Source: Pseudarthrobacter enclensis
Lineage (GTDB): Bacteria > Actinomycetota > Actinomycetes > Actinomycetales > Micrococcaceae
Reading direction: 5' to 3'
Length of the DNA stretch: 64,000 nucleotides
Assembly: GCF_001457025.1 (NCBI RefSeq)
Contig: NZ_KQ758604.1
Coordinates: 62,001 to 126,000 of the forward strand
Under the pieces are notes generated by a model. That model saw only the letters and a list, made by a program, of their open reading frames with translations. It made no database searches and was not told the DNA's origin. This document shows, one piece after another, positions 34,296 to 43,724 of the stretch. How positions within the stretch are numbered: the first letter of the stretch is position 1; each line of letters opens with the position of its first letter. The translations under genes and the position numbers were made by a program.

Positions 34296-36608
34296 TTACA
34301 GCCGGGTGTCGAAGGAATCGCAGAACACGTTCTCGTTGAACGTGCCCTGGAATTCAGACTTGCCCTGGATCTTCGCCACGGCAGCCCGGATGGCCTCGCG
34401 TGAGCCGGCGTGCGCGTGGATGGCGGTCTTCACCATCGGCACGTCAATCAGGTGGTTCGGCTGGTTCAAGGAGACGAAGACGGTCGGTACTTCCGTGGCG
34501 TACCAGGGGATCTCTGCGGCCATCGGTGAGGACCACTTGATCCTGATGGCTGCCTCCTGCGCGAAGCCCTTGACGTTGGCGAACACGAACGCGGCGTCAT
34601 ACCGGTCCGCGTAGTCCGCGGTGGCCTCTTCAGCCAGGACGGACATGAAGTTCACTCCTGTCTCCCCCGCGGCCTCGCGCTGCTCGGCTGTCCGGAACAC
34701 AGACACCTCGAAGCCCGCGGCAACAAGCTCTTCCTTCACCGTGTCCAGGTAGGCCAGCGGATCAGCCCGGGTGAAGTCCGCCCCGCCGGAGATGCCGTAG
34801 AGCCGGATCCGCGGATGCGTTTCGGGCGTGATGGGCAGGTTCCCGGCGGTGTCCTTGACCAGGGTGACGGTCTTGTCCGCCACCTCTGCGGCAATGGCAC
34901 GGTGTGCTTCGGAACCAATGACGGACAGCGCATCGGCCGGCGGGACAAGCTCGTCCAGGGACTTCCGGTGCAGCCCCAGCGACGCCTTCAGCCCGAGGAT
35001 CCTCCGCAGGGCGTCATGCAGCCGCTGCTCGGTAATGACGCCCGACTTGTAGCCGTCCAGCATGAACTGGAAGTCCTCGGCCGGATTGCGGCAGAACAGG
35101 AACATGTCACAGCCGGCCGCAATGGTTGCCGGCACCAGGTCCTTGCGCTTCTGCGCCTGCGTGAGTCCCACCATCAGGGAAGCATCGGTGAGCACCAGGC
35201 CGTTGAAGCCCAACTCGCCGCGCAGCAGGTCCTGGAGAAGTTCCGGCGCCAGCGTCGCAGGCAGAATGTCGGCGTCGGACAGGCCCGGACGGAAGTGCCG
35301 GGACACCTCCGGTGCACCGATGTGGCCCACCATGATGGACTGCACGCCGTGCCCGATCATTTCGCGGTACACATGCCCGTACGTCCGGTCCCACTCCTCG
35401 TAGGAGAACGTGTTGTAGGACGTGACCACGTGCTGGTCGCGCTCGTCAACGCCGTCACCCGGGAAGTGCTTCATGGCGCAGACGGTGGGCGACTCGCTGA
35501 TGCCGTCAAAGTACTCCTTGGCGCGCTCCACCACGATCTCCGGGGTGTTGCCGAACGAGCGGGTGGAGATCACCGTGTTACGCCAGTTGTAGTGGATGTC
35601 CACGATCGGCGCGAACGCCCAGTTGCACCCCAGGGCCGCAGTCTCGACGCCGGCCACCTGCCCCATCTGCCGCGCAATGTTCTTGTCCGGGTGGGAGCCG
35701 GCCTGCAGGTGCGTGGAGACAAACGTGCCGTCGTCGCAGCTGCCCGCCCCGCCCATTTCCGGGTTGGAGGCGATCAGCAGCGGGACGCGGGACTTCGACT
35801 GTGCGTACCGGATGTGCTCCTGCACCGCGGCGGACGGACCAGGCCGGTAGCGCATGCCGCCCACGTGGTAGTTCTCCAGCACGTCGTCGAGGTATTCGGG
35901 CGAGTAGCCGTTGTTGTGGTTGATGAACAGCTGCCCGATCTTTTCCTTGAGCGTCATGGCGCTGATGGTTTCTTCCACCCAGGTCACCGCGCCGTCGTCG
36001 AGATTGTACGGAGCGGCGGAAAGGTCGACGTCGAACTGCCGCGGGCGGGTGCCCGCGGCACCTTCGGCCGAGGGTACGACGGCGGCAATATTGGCCAGTG
36101 CCGACGCCACCACTTCGTCCACGGGCGCGGCGATGTCGACGACGAACCCGGCTTCGTCGGCTTCGAGCGGTTCCAGCGTGGCGAGTTGGGAGTCCAGCAG
36201 GGCGGGCGGCATGAAGTGCCCGGTCCGCCCTTCGGTGCGGGCCTTGAGGACGTCCTTGGTTCCGTGCAGGTGCAGGAAGACGGTGTCCGGCGCCTGCGCC
36301 CGGATGGCGTCGCGGTAGCTGCGGCGAAGGGCCGAGCAGGCCAGGACCAGTCCCCCGTTTCCGGCGTTGGCCAGCTCGGAACCGACGGTGGCGAGCCAGG
36401 GCCAGCGGTCCTCGTCCGTCAGCGGGGTCCCGGCCGCCATCTTGGCGACGTTCTCCACCGGGTGGAGGGAGTCGCCGTCGACGAACGGGACGCCCAGTTC
36501 GCGGGCCACGAGGTCACCGATGGTGGTCTTTCCGCAACCGGAAACGCCCATGACAACGATGCGGTGCTTGGTCATTGCTGCTGCCTTACCTGTGGTGCCT
36601 GCGCTCAC
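34296..36608 (-). CDS. Fusion protein: gluconokinase (GntK type) plus GH3 glycosidase
   Basis: 770 residues in one open frame. Residues ~12-180 are a complete thermoresistant-type gluconokinase (P-loop [13 protein letters not shown], substrate region DGDSLHP, lid with [15 protein letters not shown]). From about residue 192 ([17 protein letters not shown]) a glycoside hydrolase family 3 domain begins: [15 protein letters not shown] near the acid/base loop (Asp where NagZ-type enzymes have His), nucleophile Asp probably in [11 protein letters not shown], and the C-terminal GH3 domain to the end. GH3 members of this sort release N-acetylhexosamine or glucose. The GTG at 36608 overlaps the manD stop by 4 bp; ATG 36575 is an alternative. 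No signal peptide, so the glycosidase acts on imported substrate. Confidence 0.88.
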   Translation of the reverse strand: MSAGTTGKAAAMTKHRIVVMGVSGCGKTTIGDLVARELGVPFVDGDSLHPVENVAKMAAGTPLTDEDRWPWLATVGSELANAGNGGLVLACSALRRSYRDAIRAQAPDTVFLHLHGTKDVLKARTEGRTGHFMPPALLDSQLATLEPLEADEAGFVVDIAAPVDEVVASALANIAAVVPSAEGAAGTRPRQFDVDLSAAPYNLDDGAVTWVEETISAMTLKEKIGQLFINHNNGYSPEYLDDVLENYHVGGMRYRPGPSAAVQEHIRYAQSKSRVPLLIASNPEMGGAGSCDDGTFVSTHLQAGSHPDKNIARQMGQVAGVETAALGCNWAFAPIVDIHYNWRNTVISTRSFGNTPEIVVERAKEYFDGISESPTVCAMKHFPGDGVDERDQHVVTSYNTFSYEEWDRTYGHVYREMIGHGVQSIMVGHIGAPEVSRHFRPGLSDADILPATLAPELLQDLLRGELGFNGLVLTDASLMVGLTQAQKRKDLVPATIAAGCDMFLFCRNPAEDFQFMLDGYKSGVITEQRLHDALRRILGLKASLGLHRKSLDELVPPADALSVIGSEAHRAIAAEVADKTVTLVKDTAGNLPITPETHPRIRLYGISGGADFTRADPLAYLDTVKEELVAAGFEVSVFRTAEQREAAGETGVNFMSVLAEEATADYADRYDAAFVFANVKGFAQEAAIRIKWSSPMAAEIPWYATEVPTVFVSLNQPNHLIDVPMVKTAIHAHAGSREAIRAAVAKIQGKSEFQGTFNENVFCDSFDTRL

Positions 36609-37834
36609 CAGTCGTGCACCGTGCCGTCCACGAGGCGGTTGTAGGGCAGGTAGGCCTGCTGGTACGGGAAGGCCGCGGCGGCTTCCTCGTTGAACTCCAC
36701 GCCGATGCCGGGTTCGTCGCCGGGGTGCAGGTAGCCGTCCTTGAAGGTCATGGTCTGGTGGAAGACCTCGTTGGTCTTGTCCGAGTGCTGCATGTATTCC
36801 TGGATGCCGTAGTTGTGGATGGCCAGGCCCACGTGCAGCTGGGCGGCGAAGCCCACCGGGGAAATATCGGTGGGGCCGTGGAAGCCGGACTTGATCTGGT
36901 ACTGCGCGGCGAAATCCATGACCTTCTTCAGCGGGGAGATACCGCCGAAGTGGGTGGACGCTGCGCGGACATAATCGATCAGCTGTTCCTTGATGATGGT
37001 CTGGTAGTCGTACACGGTGTTGAAGATTTCCCCGATGGCCAGCGGCGTGGTGGTGTGCTGCCGGACCAGGCGCAGGGCCTCCTGGTTCTCGGCCGGGGTG
37101 CAGTCCTCGAGCCAGAACAGGTCGTAGGGTTCCAGCGCCTTGCCGAGCTTCGCGGCCTGGATGGGCGTCATGCGGTGGTGCCCGTCGTGCAGCAGCGGGA
37201 TTTCCGGGCCGAACTCATTCCGGACGGCCTCGAAGACGGTGGGCAGGTGCCGCAGGTAGGCGCGGGTGTCCCAGTCCTCCTCCACGGGGAACGCGCCGCG
37301 GCCAGCAGGCTCGTAGTCATACCGCTCCCCCGAGGCCTGGGCCTGGGCGGCCACACCGTAGACGGCCTTGATGCCGGGGACGGCGGTCTGGATCCGGATG
37401 GACTTGTACCCGAGTTCCAGGTGCTCCCGCACCGAATCGAACAGCGAGGGGATGTCCGAGCCGGAGGCATGGCCGTAGGCACGCAGCCCGTTGCGGGACG
37501 CTCCGCCCAGCAGCTGGTACACCGGCATCCCGGCCAGCTTGCCCTTGATATCCCACAAAGCCATGTCGACGGCGGCGATGGCCGCCATGGTCACGGGGCC
37601 GCGGCGCCAGTAGGAGGAGCGGTACAGGAACTGCCAGGTGTCCTCGATCCGGTGCGGGTCCTTGCCGATCAGCAGCTGGGCGACATGTTCCTTCAGGTAG
37701 GCGGCGACGGCGAGTTCACGGCCGTTGAGGGTGGCATCGCCGATGCCGGTCACACCGTCCTCGGTGGTAATCCGGAGCGTCACGAAGTTCCGGGAGGGAC
37801 TGGTCACGAAGACGTCGGCGGCAATGATTTTCAC
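36605..37834 (-). CDS. manD: D-mannonate dehydratase, ManD family
   Basis: 409-residue enolase-superfamily enzyme dehydrating D-mannonate to 2-keto-3-deoxy-D-gluconate. The capping domain begins [20 protein letters not shown]. The metal ligands appear in order as [16 protein letters not shown] and LAIGEIFN, and the [12 protein letters not shown] and [11 protein letters not shown] segments complete the barrel. Length is typical of the ManD/RspA clade. GTG start with AAAGGA upstream. It completes the glucuronate route with uxaC and uxuB, and shares a transcript with the symporter and gluconokinase-GH3 genes. Confidence 0.93.
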   Translation of the reverse strand: MKIIAADVFVTSPSRNFVTLRITTEDGVTGIGDATLNGRELAVAAYLKEHVAQLLIGKDPHRIEDTWQFLYRSSYWRRGPVTMAAIAAVDMALWDIKGKLAGMPVYQLLGGASRNGLRAYGHASGSDIPSLFDSVREHLELGYKSIRIQTAVPGIKAVYGVAAQAQASGERYDYEPAGRGAFPVEEDWDTRAYLRHLPTVFEAVRNEFGPEIPLLHDGHHRMTPIQAAKLGKALEPYDLFWLEDCTPAENQEALRLVRQHTTTPLAIGEIFNTVYDYQTIIKEQLIDYVRAASTHFGGISPLKKVMDFAAQYQIKSGFHGPTDISPVGFAAQLHVGLAIHNYGIQEYMQHSDKTNEVFHQTMTFKDGYLHPGDEPGIGVEFNEEAAAAFPYQQAYLPYNRLVDGTVHDW

Positions 37835-37936
37835 AGCGGGTCCTTTCGGGCGGGGCCGGGAGGGTTGGTCAGTGGAGGGCGGTTCTGGTGCAGGTAGTTC
37901 GTGGCGGTTCGGGTGTGTCGAAGCGAGGTTTGGCTG

Positions 37937-39349
37937 TCAGTTGGCGGCAGCAGGCCTGACTGCCAGTGGTTCACCGGCTCCGTCCTGCGCTGCGCCGGCA
38001 GCGGCTGCGGCAGCTTCGCCTTCAGCACGGCGGGCGCGGATATCGGCAAGGATCCGGGCGTGCAGGGCGTCGGTGAGGTTGTACTTGGTCATGACCAGGA
38101 GAGCCAGGAGTGCAAGGGCGGCCGGGATCGCGCCGGCGGCAACCTGGATGCCAAAGACGGCGTCGGCCGTCTGGGCTGCCCCTGACTTGTAGCCGCCCAG
38201 GGCCAGGGCGTAGGCGGCCAGTGCGCCACCCACGGCCTGGCCGGTCTTGCGGGTGAAGGAGAAGAGCGCGTAGGTGATGCCCTCGGTGCGGACACCGGTT
38301 TTCCATTCGCCGTATTCGACGGTGTCGGCCTCGAGTGCCCAGACGACGATGCTGACGGCCATGACACCCACCAGGCTGATGAGCAGGCCACCGAAGCCGA
38401 TCCACGTCTGGCTGGCCGGGGTGAGGAAGACGATGACGCCGCCCACCACCGTGACCACCGAGGCGTAGACGTAGACGTTTTTCTTCCCGACTGCCCTGAC
38501 GAGGCGCGGCATGATGGCTGCCAGCACGAAGGTCAGCACCAGCTGGATGACGGACAGCACCGGGTACAGGTCCAGCCGGCCCAGCACGTCCCGGAGGTAG
38601 TAGAGCTGGACCGAGGTCAGGGCCAGGTATCCGGAGAGGAAGAGAAAGGAGCTCAGGCACAGCATCATCAGCGGTTTGTTGCCCTTGAGGGTGTCGATGC
38701 TCTGCCTAAGGGTGACGTTGGGGACGGCCCGGTGGACCTGCTCCTTGGCGGTGAAAACCGTGAAGAAGTAGAGGGCCGCGCCGATCACCACAAATGCCAG
38801 GGTGATGCCGGTGAACGTGGCCTGCAGGTCCGCGCCCGGCTTGATCAGCGGGGCAACGAAGATACCCAGGGACGAGCCCACCAGGGCCGCTCCGATCATC
38901 CGGGCCGAACCGAGCTTGGCACGCTCTCCGGGATCCTGGGTCATGGCACCGGCAAGGGATCCGTAGGGAATGTTCACCAGGCTGTAGGCCAGGCCCAGCG
39001 CGGCATAGGTGACGTAGGCGTAGAGGAGGGTTCCGGTCTCGCCGATCTGCGGCACCGAGAACGTCGCAACGCTGAGCAGGAGCAGCGGGATGGAACCGAA
39101 CATGATGAACGGGCGGAACTTGCCAAAGCGCTTGCTGAAGGTGCGGTCCACCACCCGTCCGGCCACCACGTCGGCGAATGCGTCAAAGATCCTGACGGCC
39201 AGGAGCAGGGTTCCGGCGGCGGCCGCGGAGATTCCGGCAACATCGGTGTAGTAGACCAGCAGGAACATGGTGGCGGTGGTGAATGCGAGGTTGTTGGCTG
39301 CGTCGCCGGCGCCATAGCCGATGATGCTGAGCCTGTTCAGCTTCTTCAC
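37937..39349 (-). CDS. GPH-family glycoside/uronide:cation symporter
   Basis: 470-residue transporter with twelve membrane helices, of the glycoside-pentoside-hexuronide:cation family (MelB/GusB/UidB relatives). The N-terminus LSIIGYGAGDAANNLAF, the helix 2-3 region RIFDAFADVVAGRVVDRTFSKRFGKFRP and the middle WALEADTVEYGEWKTGVRTEG (helix 10-11 loop) are the family's hallmark segments. GTG 39349 has AAAGGAG 6 bp upstream. It heads the symporter-manD-gntK/GH3 operon and is controlled by a LacI-type operator at 39424-39447. Likely cargo is a uronate or glucuronide. Confidence 0.92.
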   Translation of the reverse strand: MKKLNRLSIIGYGAGDAANNLAFTTATMFLLVYYTDVAGISAAAAGTLLLAVRIFDAFADVVAGRVVDRTFSKRFGKFRPFIMFGSIPLLLLSVATFSVPQIGETGTLLYAYVTYAALGLAYSLVNIPYGSLAGAMTQDPGERAKLGSARMIGAALVGSSLGIFVAPLIKPGADLQATFTGITLAFVVIGAALYFFTVFTAKEQVHRAVPNVTLRQSIDTLKGNKPLMMLCLSSFLFLSGYLALTSVQLYYLRDVLGRLDLYPVLSVIQLVLTFVLAAIMPRLVRAVGKKNVYVYASVVTVVGGVIVFLTPASQTWIGFGGLLISLVGVMAVSIVVWALEADTVEYGEWKTGVRTEGITYALFSFTRKTGQAVGGALAAYALALGGYKSGAAQTADAVFGIQVAAGAIPAALALLALLVMTKYNLTDALHARILADIRARRAEGEAAAAAAGAAQDGAGEPLAVRPAAAN

Positions 39350-39404
39350 GATGGGCTCCTTTACCCACTGCCGCGAGGCAGCACTTCGATTGAGTCTGGT
39401 TGTA

Positions 39405-39447
39405 ATCCTAGTCACGTGGCAAGAAAATGGCAAGCGGTTGCCATTTT
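39405..39447 (-). promoter_or_regulatory. LacI operator and promoter of the symporter-manD operon
   Basis: Palindrome 39424-39447 with core TGGCAAGCGGTTGCCA (arms AAAATGGCAA and TTGCCATTTT). On the minus strand TTGCCA (39433-39428) serves as -35, then 17 bp, -10 TAGGAT (39410-39405). Repressor binding would cover the -35. Confidence 0.85.
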
Positions 39448-39527
39448 GTTTTGCGCAGCAGGATTTTGCTGTGCGCCCGTGGTGCCGCGAACGCCTGTGT
39501 GCCGGGGCCACGGCCGGCGCCGGACCA

Positions 39528-39565
39528 TAAAAAACTGCCCGGAAGCACAGGGCTCCCGGGCAGTT
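39528..39565 (-). terminator. Terminator of the uxaC-uxuB operon
   Basis: Minus-strand stem AACTGCCCGG/CCGGGCAGTT (39533-39542, 39556-39565) followed by TTTTTT, 28 bp after the uxuB stop. Confidence 0.92.
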
Positions 39566-39593
39566 GGTGCACCGGTTGGGGCGCAGACCCGTT

Positions 39594-41072
39594 CTACGCC
39601 TGCGCCTCCTGGCGGACAAATCCTGCGGCGAGCGTTGCCACAAGCTCCACAGTCCCGCCGTCCTGCGAAAGCGGTTCGTTCAACAGCGCAACCAGGGCCC
39701 GCACACGGTCCGGTCCGGGAAGCGCGCACGCGGCGGCTATGTCACCGGCGAGCGGGTCCTGGATGGCCTGGCCCTCCTGTGTAGCCGCCCCGCAGAAGGC
39801 GACCCACGCCGCGATCATGCCGGCTGCCCCCTCCCCGGTCCGCCCGGCTTCCCGCTCTGCCGCCAGGACGGGGACCGCACGCATCCGCAGCTTGGTGCTG
39901 CCATCCATGGCGATCTGCGTGAGGTGGTGGGCAATCCGGGCGTTGCGGAAGCGTGCCAGGAGCTGCACCCGGTAGGCCGGGATCTGCAGGTCCGCGCCGT
40001 CTGCAGCAGCACCCGAGAGGTTGGCTTCGGCCTCGTCCCAGAAACGCTCGACGGCGGCAAGGCACGCCGGGTCCGCCAGCGCCTCGGCAACCGTCGTGTG
40101 ACCGCGCAGTTGCCCCAAGTAGGCCAGCAGCGAATGGGCGCCGTTCAGCAGCCACAGCTTGCGGTTCTCGTAGGGTTCAATGTCGTCGACGAAGACGGCG
40201 CCGGCGTCCTCCCAGCGCGGCCGCCCCGCAGGGAAGTCCCCACTCAGGACCCAGTTACGGAACGGTTCGGCCACCACCGGGGAGTTGTCCCGGTAGCCGC
40301 ACGCAGCCGTCACAGCCTCGACATCAGCATCGGTGGTCCGCGGGGTGATGCGGTCCACGGAGGTGCTGACGAAGCTGACGTTCGCGTCGATCCACGCGGC
40401 GAGCCGCGGGTCCCAGGCTTCGGCCATGCCCACCACGGCGTTGCGTGCCACGGTGCCATTGTGGGAGAGGTTGTCACAGCAGACGACGGCGAGTGGTCCG
40501 GCGCCCGCGGCCTGGCGGGCAGCCAGGGCATTGACCAGCCGGCCCACCGGAGTGGTGGGCATGCCGTCCGGGCCGGCCTTCAGCTGCTGGAGGTCGTCCG
40601 CAACGCCCGGGTCCTTTGGGTCGAGCCGGCCGTCGGCCCGGAGTCCGTAGGCGGCCTCCGTGATGGTCAACGTCACCACCGCGGTACCGGGGGCCGCAAT
40701 CAGCCCGGCGAGCCGGCCTATATCGGCGCCATCCACGGCTTCGACAATGCTGCCGACCACTTCAAAGGTGTCGCCCTCATCGCCGCGCTCCACCACCGTG
40801 TACAGGCCGTCCTGTCCGGACAGGGATGCGGCGGCGTCGGGCCGGCGGCCGGTGAAGGCCGCGATCCCCCAGTCCGGGGCGTCACCGGCATGCTGGGTGT
40901 ACCAGGCCTGGTGTGAGCGGTGGAAGGCACCCAGCCCCAGGTGCACGATCCGCACCGGCGCCTTCGGCACCGGGCGGACCGTGCGGGACAGTTGGGGAAC
41001 GGAAGGTGAGGCTTTCCCGGGAAGGAGGGCGCCGGCGTCGGACGTTCCGGGAGCAGTCTTTTCCATGGTCAC
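39594..41072 (-). CDS. uxuB: D-mannonate oxidoreductase / fructuronate reductase, mannitol dehydrogenase family
   Basis: 492 residues of the polyol-specific long-chain dehydrogenase family. The N-terminal Rossmann motif is VRIVHLGLGAFHRSHQAWYT. The C-terminal domain holds the catalytic Lys-Asn-His region (ENRKLWLLNGAHSLLAYLG). Pairing with uxaC (GTGA overlap) and manD in the next operon supports fructuronate reduction to D-mannonate rather than mannitol oxidation. The GTG start at 41072 is fixed by the overlap with the uxaC stop. Confidence 0.9.
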   Translation of the reverse strand: MTMEKTAPGTSDAGALLPGKASPSVPQLSRTVRPVPKAPVRIVHLGLGAFHRSHQAWYTQHAGDAPDWGIAAFTGRRPDAAASLSGQDGLYTVVERGDEGDTFEVVGSIVEAVDGADIGRLAGLIAAPGTAVVTLTITEAAYGLRADGRLDPKDPGVADDLQQLKAGPDGMPTTPVGRLVNALAARQAAGAGPLAVVCCDNLSHNGTVARNAVVGMAEAWDPRLAAWIDANVSFVSTSVDRITPRTTDADVEAVTAACGYRDNSPVVAEPFRNWVLSGDFPAGRPRWEDAGAVFVDDIEPYENRKLWLLNGAHSLLAYLGQLRGHTTVAEALADPACLAAVERFWDEAEANLSGAAADGADLQIPAYRVQLLARFRNARIAHHLTQIAMDGSTKLRMRAVPVLAAEREAGRTGEGAAGMIAAWVAFCGAATQEGQAIQDPLAGDIAAACALPGPDRVRALVALLNEPLSQDGGTVELVATLAAGFVRQEAQA

Positions 41073-42493
41073 AGCTTGAAGACCCTTCGCGGGGAGGCAT
41101 CCACGATGTCAAGGATCAGCTCGTGCGCGCGGTCCTCGCTGACCCGGTGCTCGGCGACCAGGCGGGCCAGGAAAGAGGCCTCGATCCGGCGGGAGGCATC
41201 ATGCCGGGCGGGGATGGAGCAGAAGGCACGGGTGTCGTCGATGAAGCCGGACGAGCGGGAGAACCCTGCGGTCTCGGTGACGGCGGAGCGGAAGCGGAGC
41301 ATCGCGTCCGGTGCATCCAGGAACCACCAGGGGGCGCCCAGGAAGACGGAGGGGTAGAACCCGGCCAGCGGCGCGAGTTCGCGGGAGAAGACCGTCTCAT
41401 CCATGGTGAAAAGGACCAGGTGGAAGTCCTTGGCCGTGCCGAAGTCCTCCAGCAGCGGACGGACGGCTTCGGTGTAGTCGATGGCGAACGGGATGTCATG
41501 GCCGCTGTCCGCGCCGTAGGTGTTGAAGGTGGGTTCGTGGTGGTTGCGGAAGGACCCGGGATGGATGGTCATCACCAGGCCGTCCTCGACGGACATCCGG
41601 GCCATCTGGTACATCATGTGCGCCTCGAAGTCCTCGCGGTCCTGGGCAGTGGCCTTGCCGGACCGGGCTGCGTCGAAGAGGCGGGACGCTTCGGCGTCCG
41701 TGAGCTTGAGGGTGCGCGGCGTGCGGACACCGTGGTCCGCCGAGACGGCGCCGTTGTCCACGAAGTAGCGGCGGCGGTTTTCAAGGGCGGTGATGTACCC
41801 CGCGTAGCCGGTGCCGCCGTCCCCCGCCGCGGTGATCAGGCGGTCCACGTTGTCCCGCCACTGCGGGTGGGCGATGTTCAGGTACTGGTCCGGACGGAAC
41901 GTGGGCAGGACGCGGCCGTGGAAGGACGGGTCCGCGGCGATGGCCTGGTGGCTGGACAGGCTGTCCAGCGGATCATCGGTGGTGGCCAGCACCTCGATGT
42001 TGAAGTCCTTGAAGAGCTCGCGCGGTCGGAAGCCGGGTTCCTGCAGGCGGGCGGAGATGGCGTCGTAGCTGGCATCGGGGTTCCCGGCGTCCGGCTCTTC
42101 CTGCAGGCCGAAAACGCTCTGGAACTGGGTGCGCAGCCAATATCCGGAGGCGGTGCCCTCGAACAGGGGCCAGGCCTTGCAGAACTCCCGCCAAACAGTC
42201 CGCGCGTCCGGCACGGCCCGGGGATCACCGTGAGCGCCGGTCTGGGGTCGCAGCAGGTCGTGGTCCACGCCGCTGGCATGAATCAGGCGGGTGACGTAAT
42301 GGTCCGGGCTGACCAGCAGCGCTGCCGGGTCCGGAAAGGGAGTGTTGTGCTCGATGACAGCGGCGTCAACGTGGCCGTGGGGCGAAATGATGGGCAGGTC
42401 CTGGACGCGGGCCAGCAGGTCGCGGGCGATGCTCCGCGTTCCGGGGTCAGCGGGCAGAAGCCGGTCGGGGTGGGAAGCAATCGACTGTGACAT
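41069..42493 (-). CDS. uxaC: Glucuronate (uronate) isomerase
   Basis: 474-residue amidohydrolase-superfamily enzyme converting D-glucuronate to D-fructuronate (and D-galacturonate to tagaturonate). Metal and active-site segments: ISPHGHVDAA, NIEVLATTDDPLDSL, VMTIHPGSFRNHH and FSRSSGFIDDTRAFCSIPARHD. Length and order are as in characterised UxaC. It has no ribosome site but a GATCAT box 6 nt upstream, with a -35 TTGACA inside a LacI operator. First gene of the uxaC-uxuB operon. Confidence 0.96.
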   Translation of the reverse strand: MSQSIASHPDRLLPADPGTRSIARDLLARVQDLPIISPHGHVDAAVIEHNTPFPDPAALLVSPDHYVTRLIHASGVDHDLLRPQTGAHGDPRAVPDARTVWREFCKAWPLFEGTASGYWLRTQFQSVFGLQEEPDAGNPDASYDAISARLQEPGFRPRELFKDFNIEVLATTDDPLDSLSSHQAIAADPSFHGRVLPTFRPDQYLNIAHPQWRDNVDRLITAAGDGGTGYAGYITALENRRRYFVDNGAVSADHGVRTPRTLKLTDAEASRLFDAARSGKATAQDREDFEAHMMYQMARMSVEDGLVMTIHPGSFRNHHEPTFNTYGADSGHDIPFAIDYTEAVRPLLEDFGTAKDFHLVLFTMDETVFSRELAPLAGFYPSVFLGAPWWFLDAPDAMLRFRSAVTETAGFSRSSGFIDDTRAFCSIPARHDASRRIEASFLARLVAEHRVSEDRAHELILDIVDASPRRVFKL

Positions 42494-42499
42494 ACGTCA

Positions 42500-42540
42500 A
42501 TGATCCGTTTGGCAACCTTCCTTTGTCAACCGGTTGCCAA
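42500..42540 (-). promoter_or_regulatory. LacI operator and leaderless promoter of uxaC-uxuB
   Basis: TTGTCAACCGGTTGCCAA (42523-42540) is an 18-bp near-perfect palindrome. On the minus strand -35 TTGACA (42529-42524) lies inside it; 18 bp later comes -10 GATCAT (42505-42500), which is 6 nt before the uxaC ATG. Confidence 0.85.
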
Positions 42541-42581
42541 AAATTGCCATTTGGTTGGCGTTCCGCACGCCGGCTGACGTG

Positions 42582-43640
42582 TCAGCTGGCCAGGAGCCTT
42601 CCGCTGGAGCCGCGCAGGACCAGTTCGGTCTCTACCTGCAGGGCGGGTACTGCTTCCCCTCCGCCGTGCAGCAGGTCCAGGAGCAGCGTGGCAGCCTCCG
42701 TGCCGCAGTCGGTCATGGGCGACCGGATAGTGGTCAGCGCCGGGGTGGTGAAGTCCGCACCGAAGATGTCGTCGAAGCCCACGATGCTGATCTGGTCCGG
42801 GACCTGCATGCCGGCGGCCTGGAGCTCCTGCATCAGGCCGATGGCCAGGAGGTCGTTGTACGTCATTACTGCCGTGGCACCGCTGGCGACGACGTCGCGC
42901 GCAACCTGCCGGCCGCCGTCGACCGTTGGCTTGGTGGACGGGAGCTGAACGCACTCCAGGTGGGACCACTCGCACGCCGCCTTCACGCCCTCCCAACGGC
43001 GCGCGGTCATCCAGGACTGTGGCGGCCCGGCGACGTAGGCAATCTTCCGGTGGCCGTTGGCGGCCAGGTTCCGGACGGCCTCACCGATGCCCTTATTGAC
43101 GTCCGGCACCACAGACGGCACTCCCTCGACCTGGCGGTTGATCACCACTACCGGCTTTTCCCTGGCCAGTTCGAGGATCCTGGTGTCCTCCATCCGCGGG
43201 CTGGCAAGGATGATCCCGTCCACGGTGGCCAGCATGCGCCGCGCGGCCGTCAGTTCGGTATCCGGGGATTCCGCGGACTCGGCCAGCATCATGGTGTAGT
43301 CGCGCGCCGTGGCAGTGGCTTCAGCGCCGCGGATGATGCCGAAGAACGTGGGGTTGGTGATGTCCGCGACGATGAGCGCCAGCGTGTTGGTCCTGCCCGT
43401 GGGAAGTGCGCGGGCAAAGGGGTTGACCCGGTACTCCAGCTGGGCTGCGGCGTCCTCGATCAACTTCTGCGTCTTGGCGCTGACCCGGCCGGGCTTGCTG
43501 AGCGCCCGGGAAACCGTGGACGGATTCACGCCGGCAAGCTTGGCGATGTCGTAGATGGTGGGGCTCGATTTTCCGCCCCGGGCCGGCTTGGGCGCGTCGG
43601 CGGGCGGCTCGGAAAGGTCCTGCGTCCTGGGTTCGCTCAC
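42582..43640 (-). CDS. LacI family repressor of the uronate/glycoside region (first)
   Basis: 352 residues. DNA-binding headpiece TIYDIAKLAGVNPSTVSRAL with hinge helix NPFARALPTGRT; periplasmic-binding-like effector domain from about residue 85 (TLALIVADITNPTFFGIIRG) ending in the QVETELVLRGSS dimer region. Start GTG 43640: TAGGAT lies 6 nt upstream, indicating a leaderless message. It sits between the uxaC operator and the ABC operon terminator and is a likely binder of the shared TTGGCAACCGGTTGCCAA-type sites. Effector unknown; a uronate intermediate is plausible. Confidence 0.93.
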   Translation of the reverse strand: MSEPRTQDLSEPPADAPKPARGGKSSPTIYDIAKLAGVNPSTVSRALSKPGRVSAKTQKLIEDAAAQLEYRVNPFARALPTGRTNTLALIVADITNPTFFGIIRGAEATATARDYTMMLAESAESPDTELTAARRMLATVDGIILASPRMEDTRILELAREKPVVVINRQVEGVPSVVPDVNKGIGEAVRNLAANGHRKIAYVAGPPQSWMTARRWEGVKAACEWSHLECVQLPSTKPTVDGGRQVARDVVASGATAVMTYNDLLAIGLMQELQAAGMQVPDQISIVGFDDIFGADFTTPALTTIRSPMTDCGTEAATLLLDLLHGGGEAVPALQVETELVLRGSSGRLLAS

Positions 43641-43673
43641 TGCCCCATCCTAACGAGGGAGGGACCGGAAAAT

Positions 43674-43713
43674 GGCCAGCGGTTGCCCTGTTGTTGCAGG
43701 GCAACCGCCGGCC
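43674..43713 (-). terminator. Terminator of the ABC importer operon
   Basis: 17-bp stem (43674-43690 with 43697-43713, one G-U pair) and loop CAACAA, followed on the minus strand by ATTTTCC. The stem contains GCGGTTGCCC, partly resembling the LacI half-site, so a secondary operator role is conceivable. Confidence 0.8.
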
Positions 43714-43724
43714 AAACATGCGCG

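Noticed and set aside
34815-36644. Long open frame opposite the gluconokinase-GH3 gene
   Set aside because: GC-rich codon bias creates long antisense frames here; its translation is low in recognisable motifs, while the opposite strand encodes two clear enzyme domains.
43674-43713. Fifth LacI operator
   Set aside because: The GCGGTTGCCC half-site is part of a good terminator stem, the other half does not match the 18-bp palindrome, and no promoter is aligned with it.
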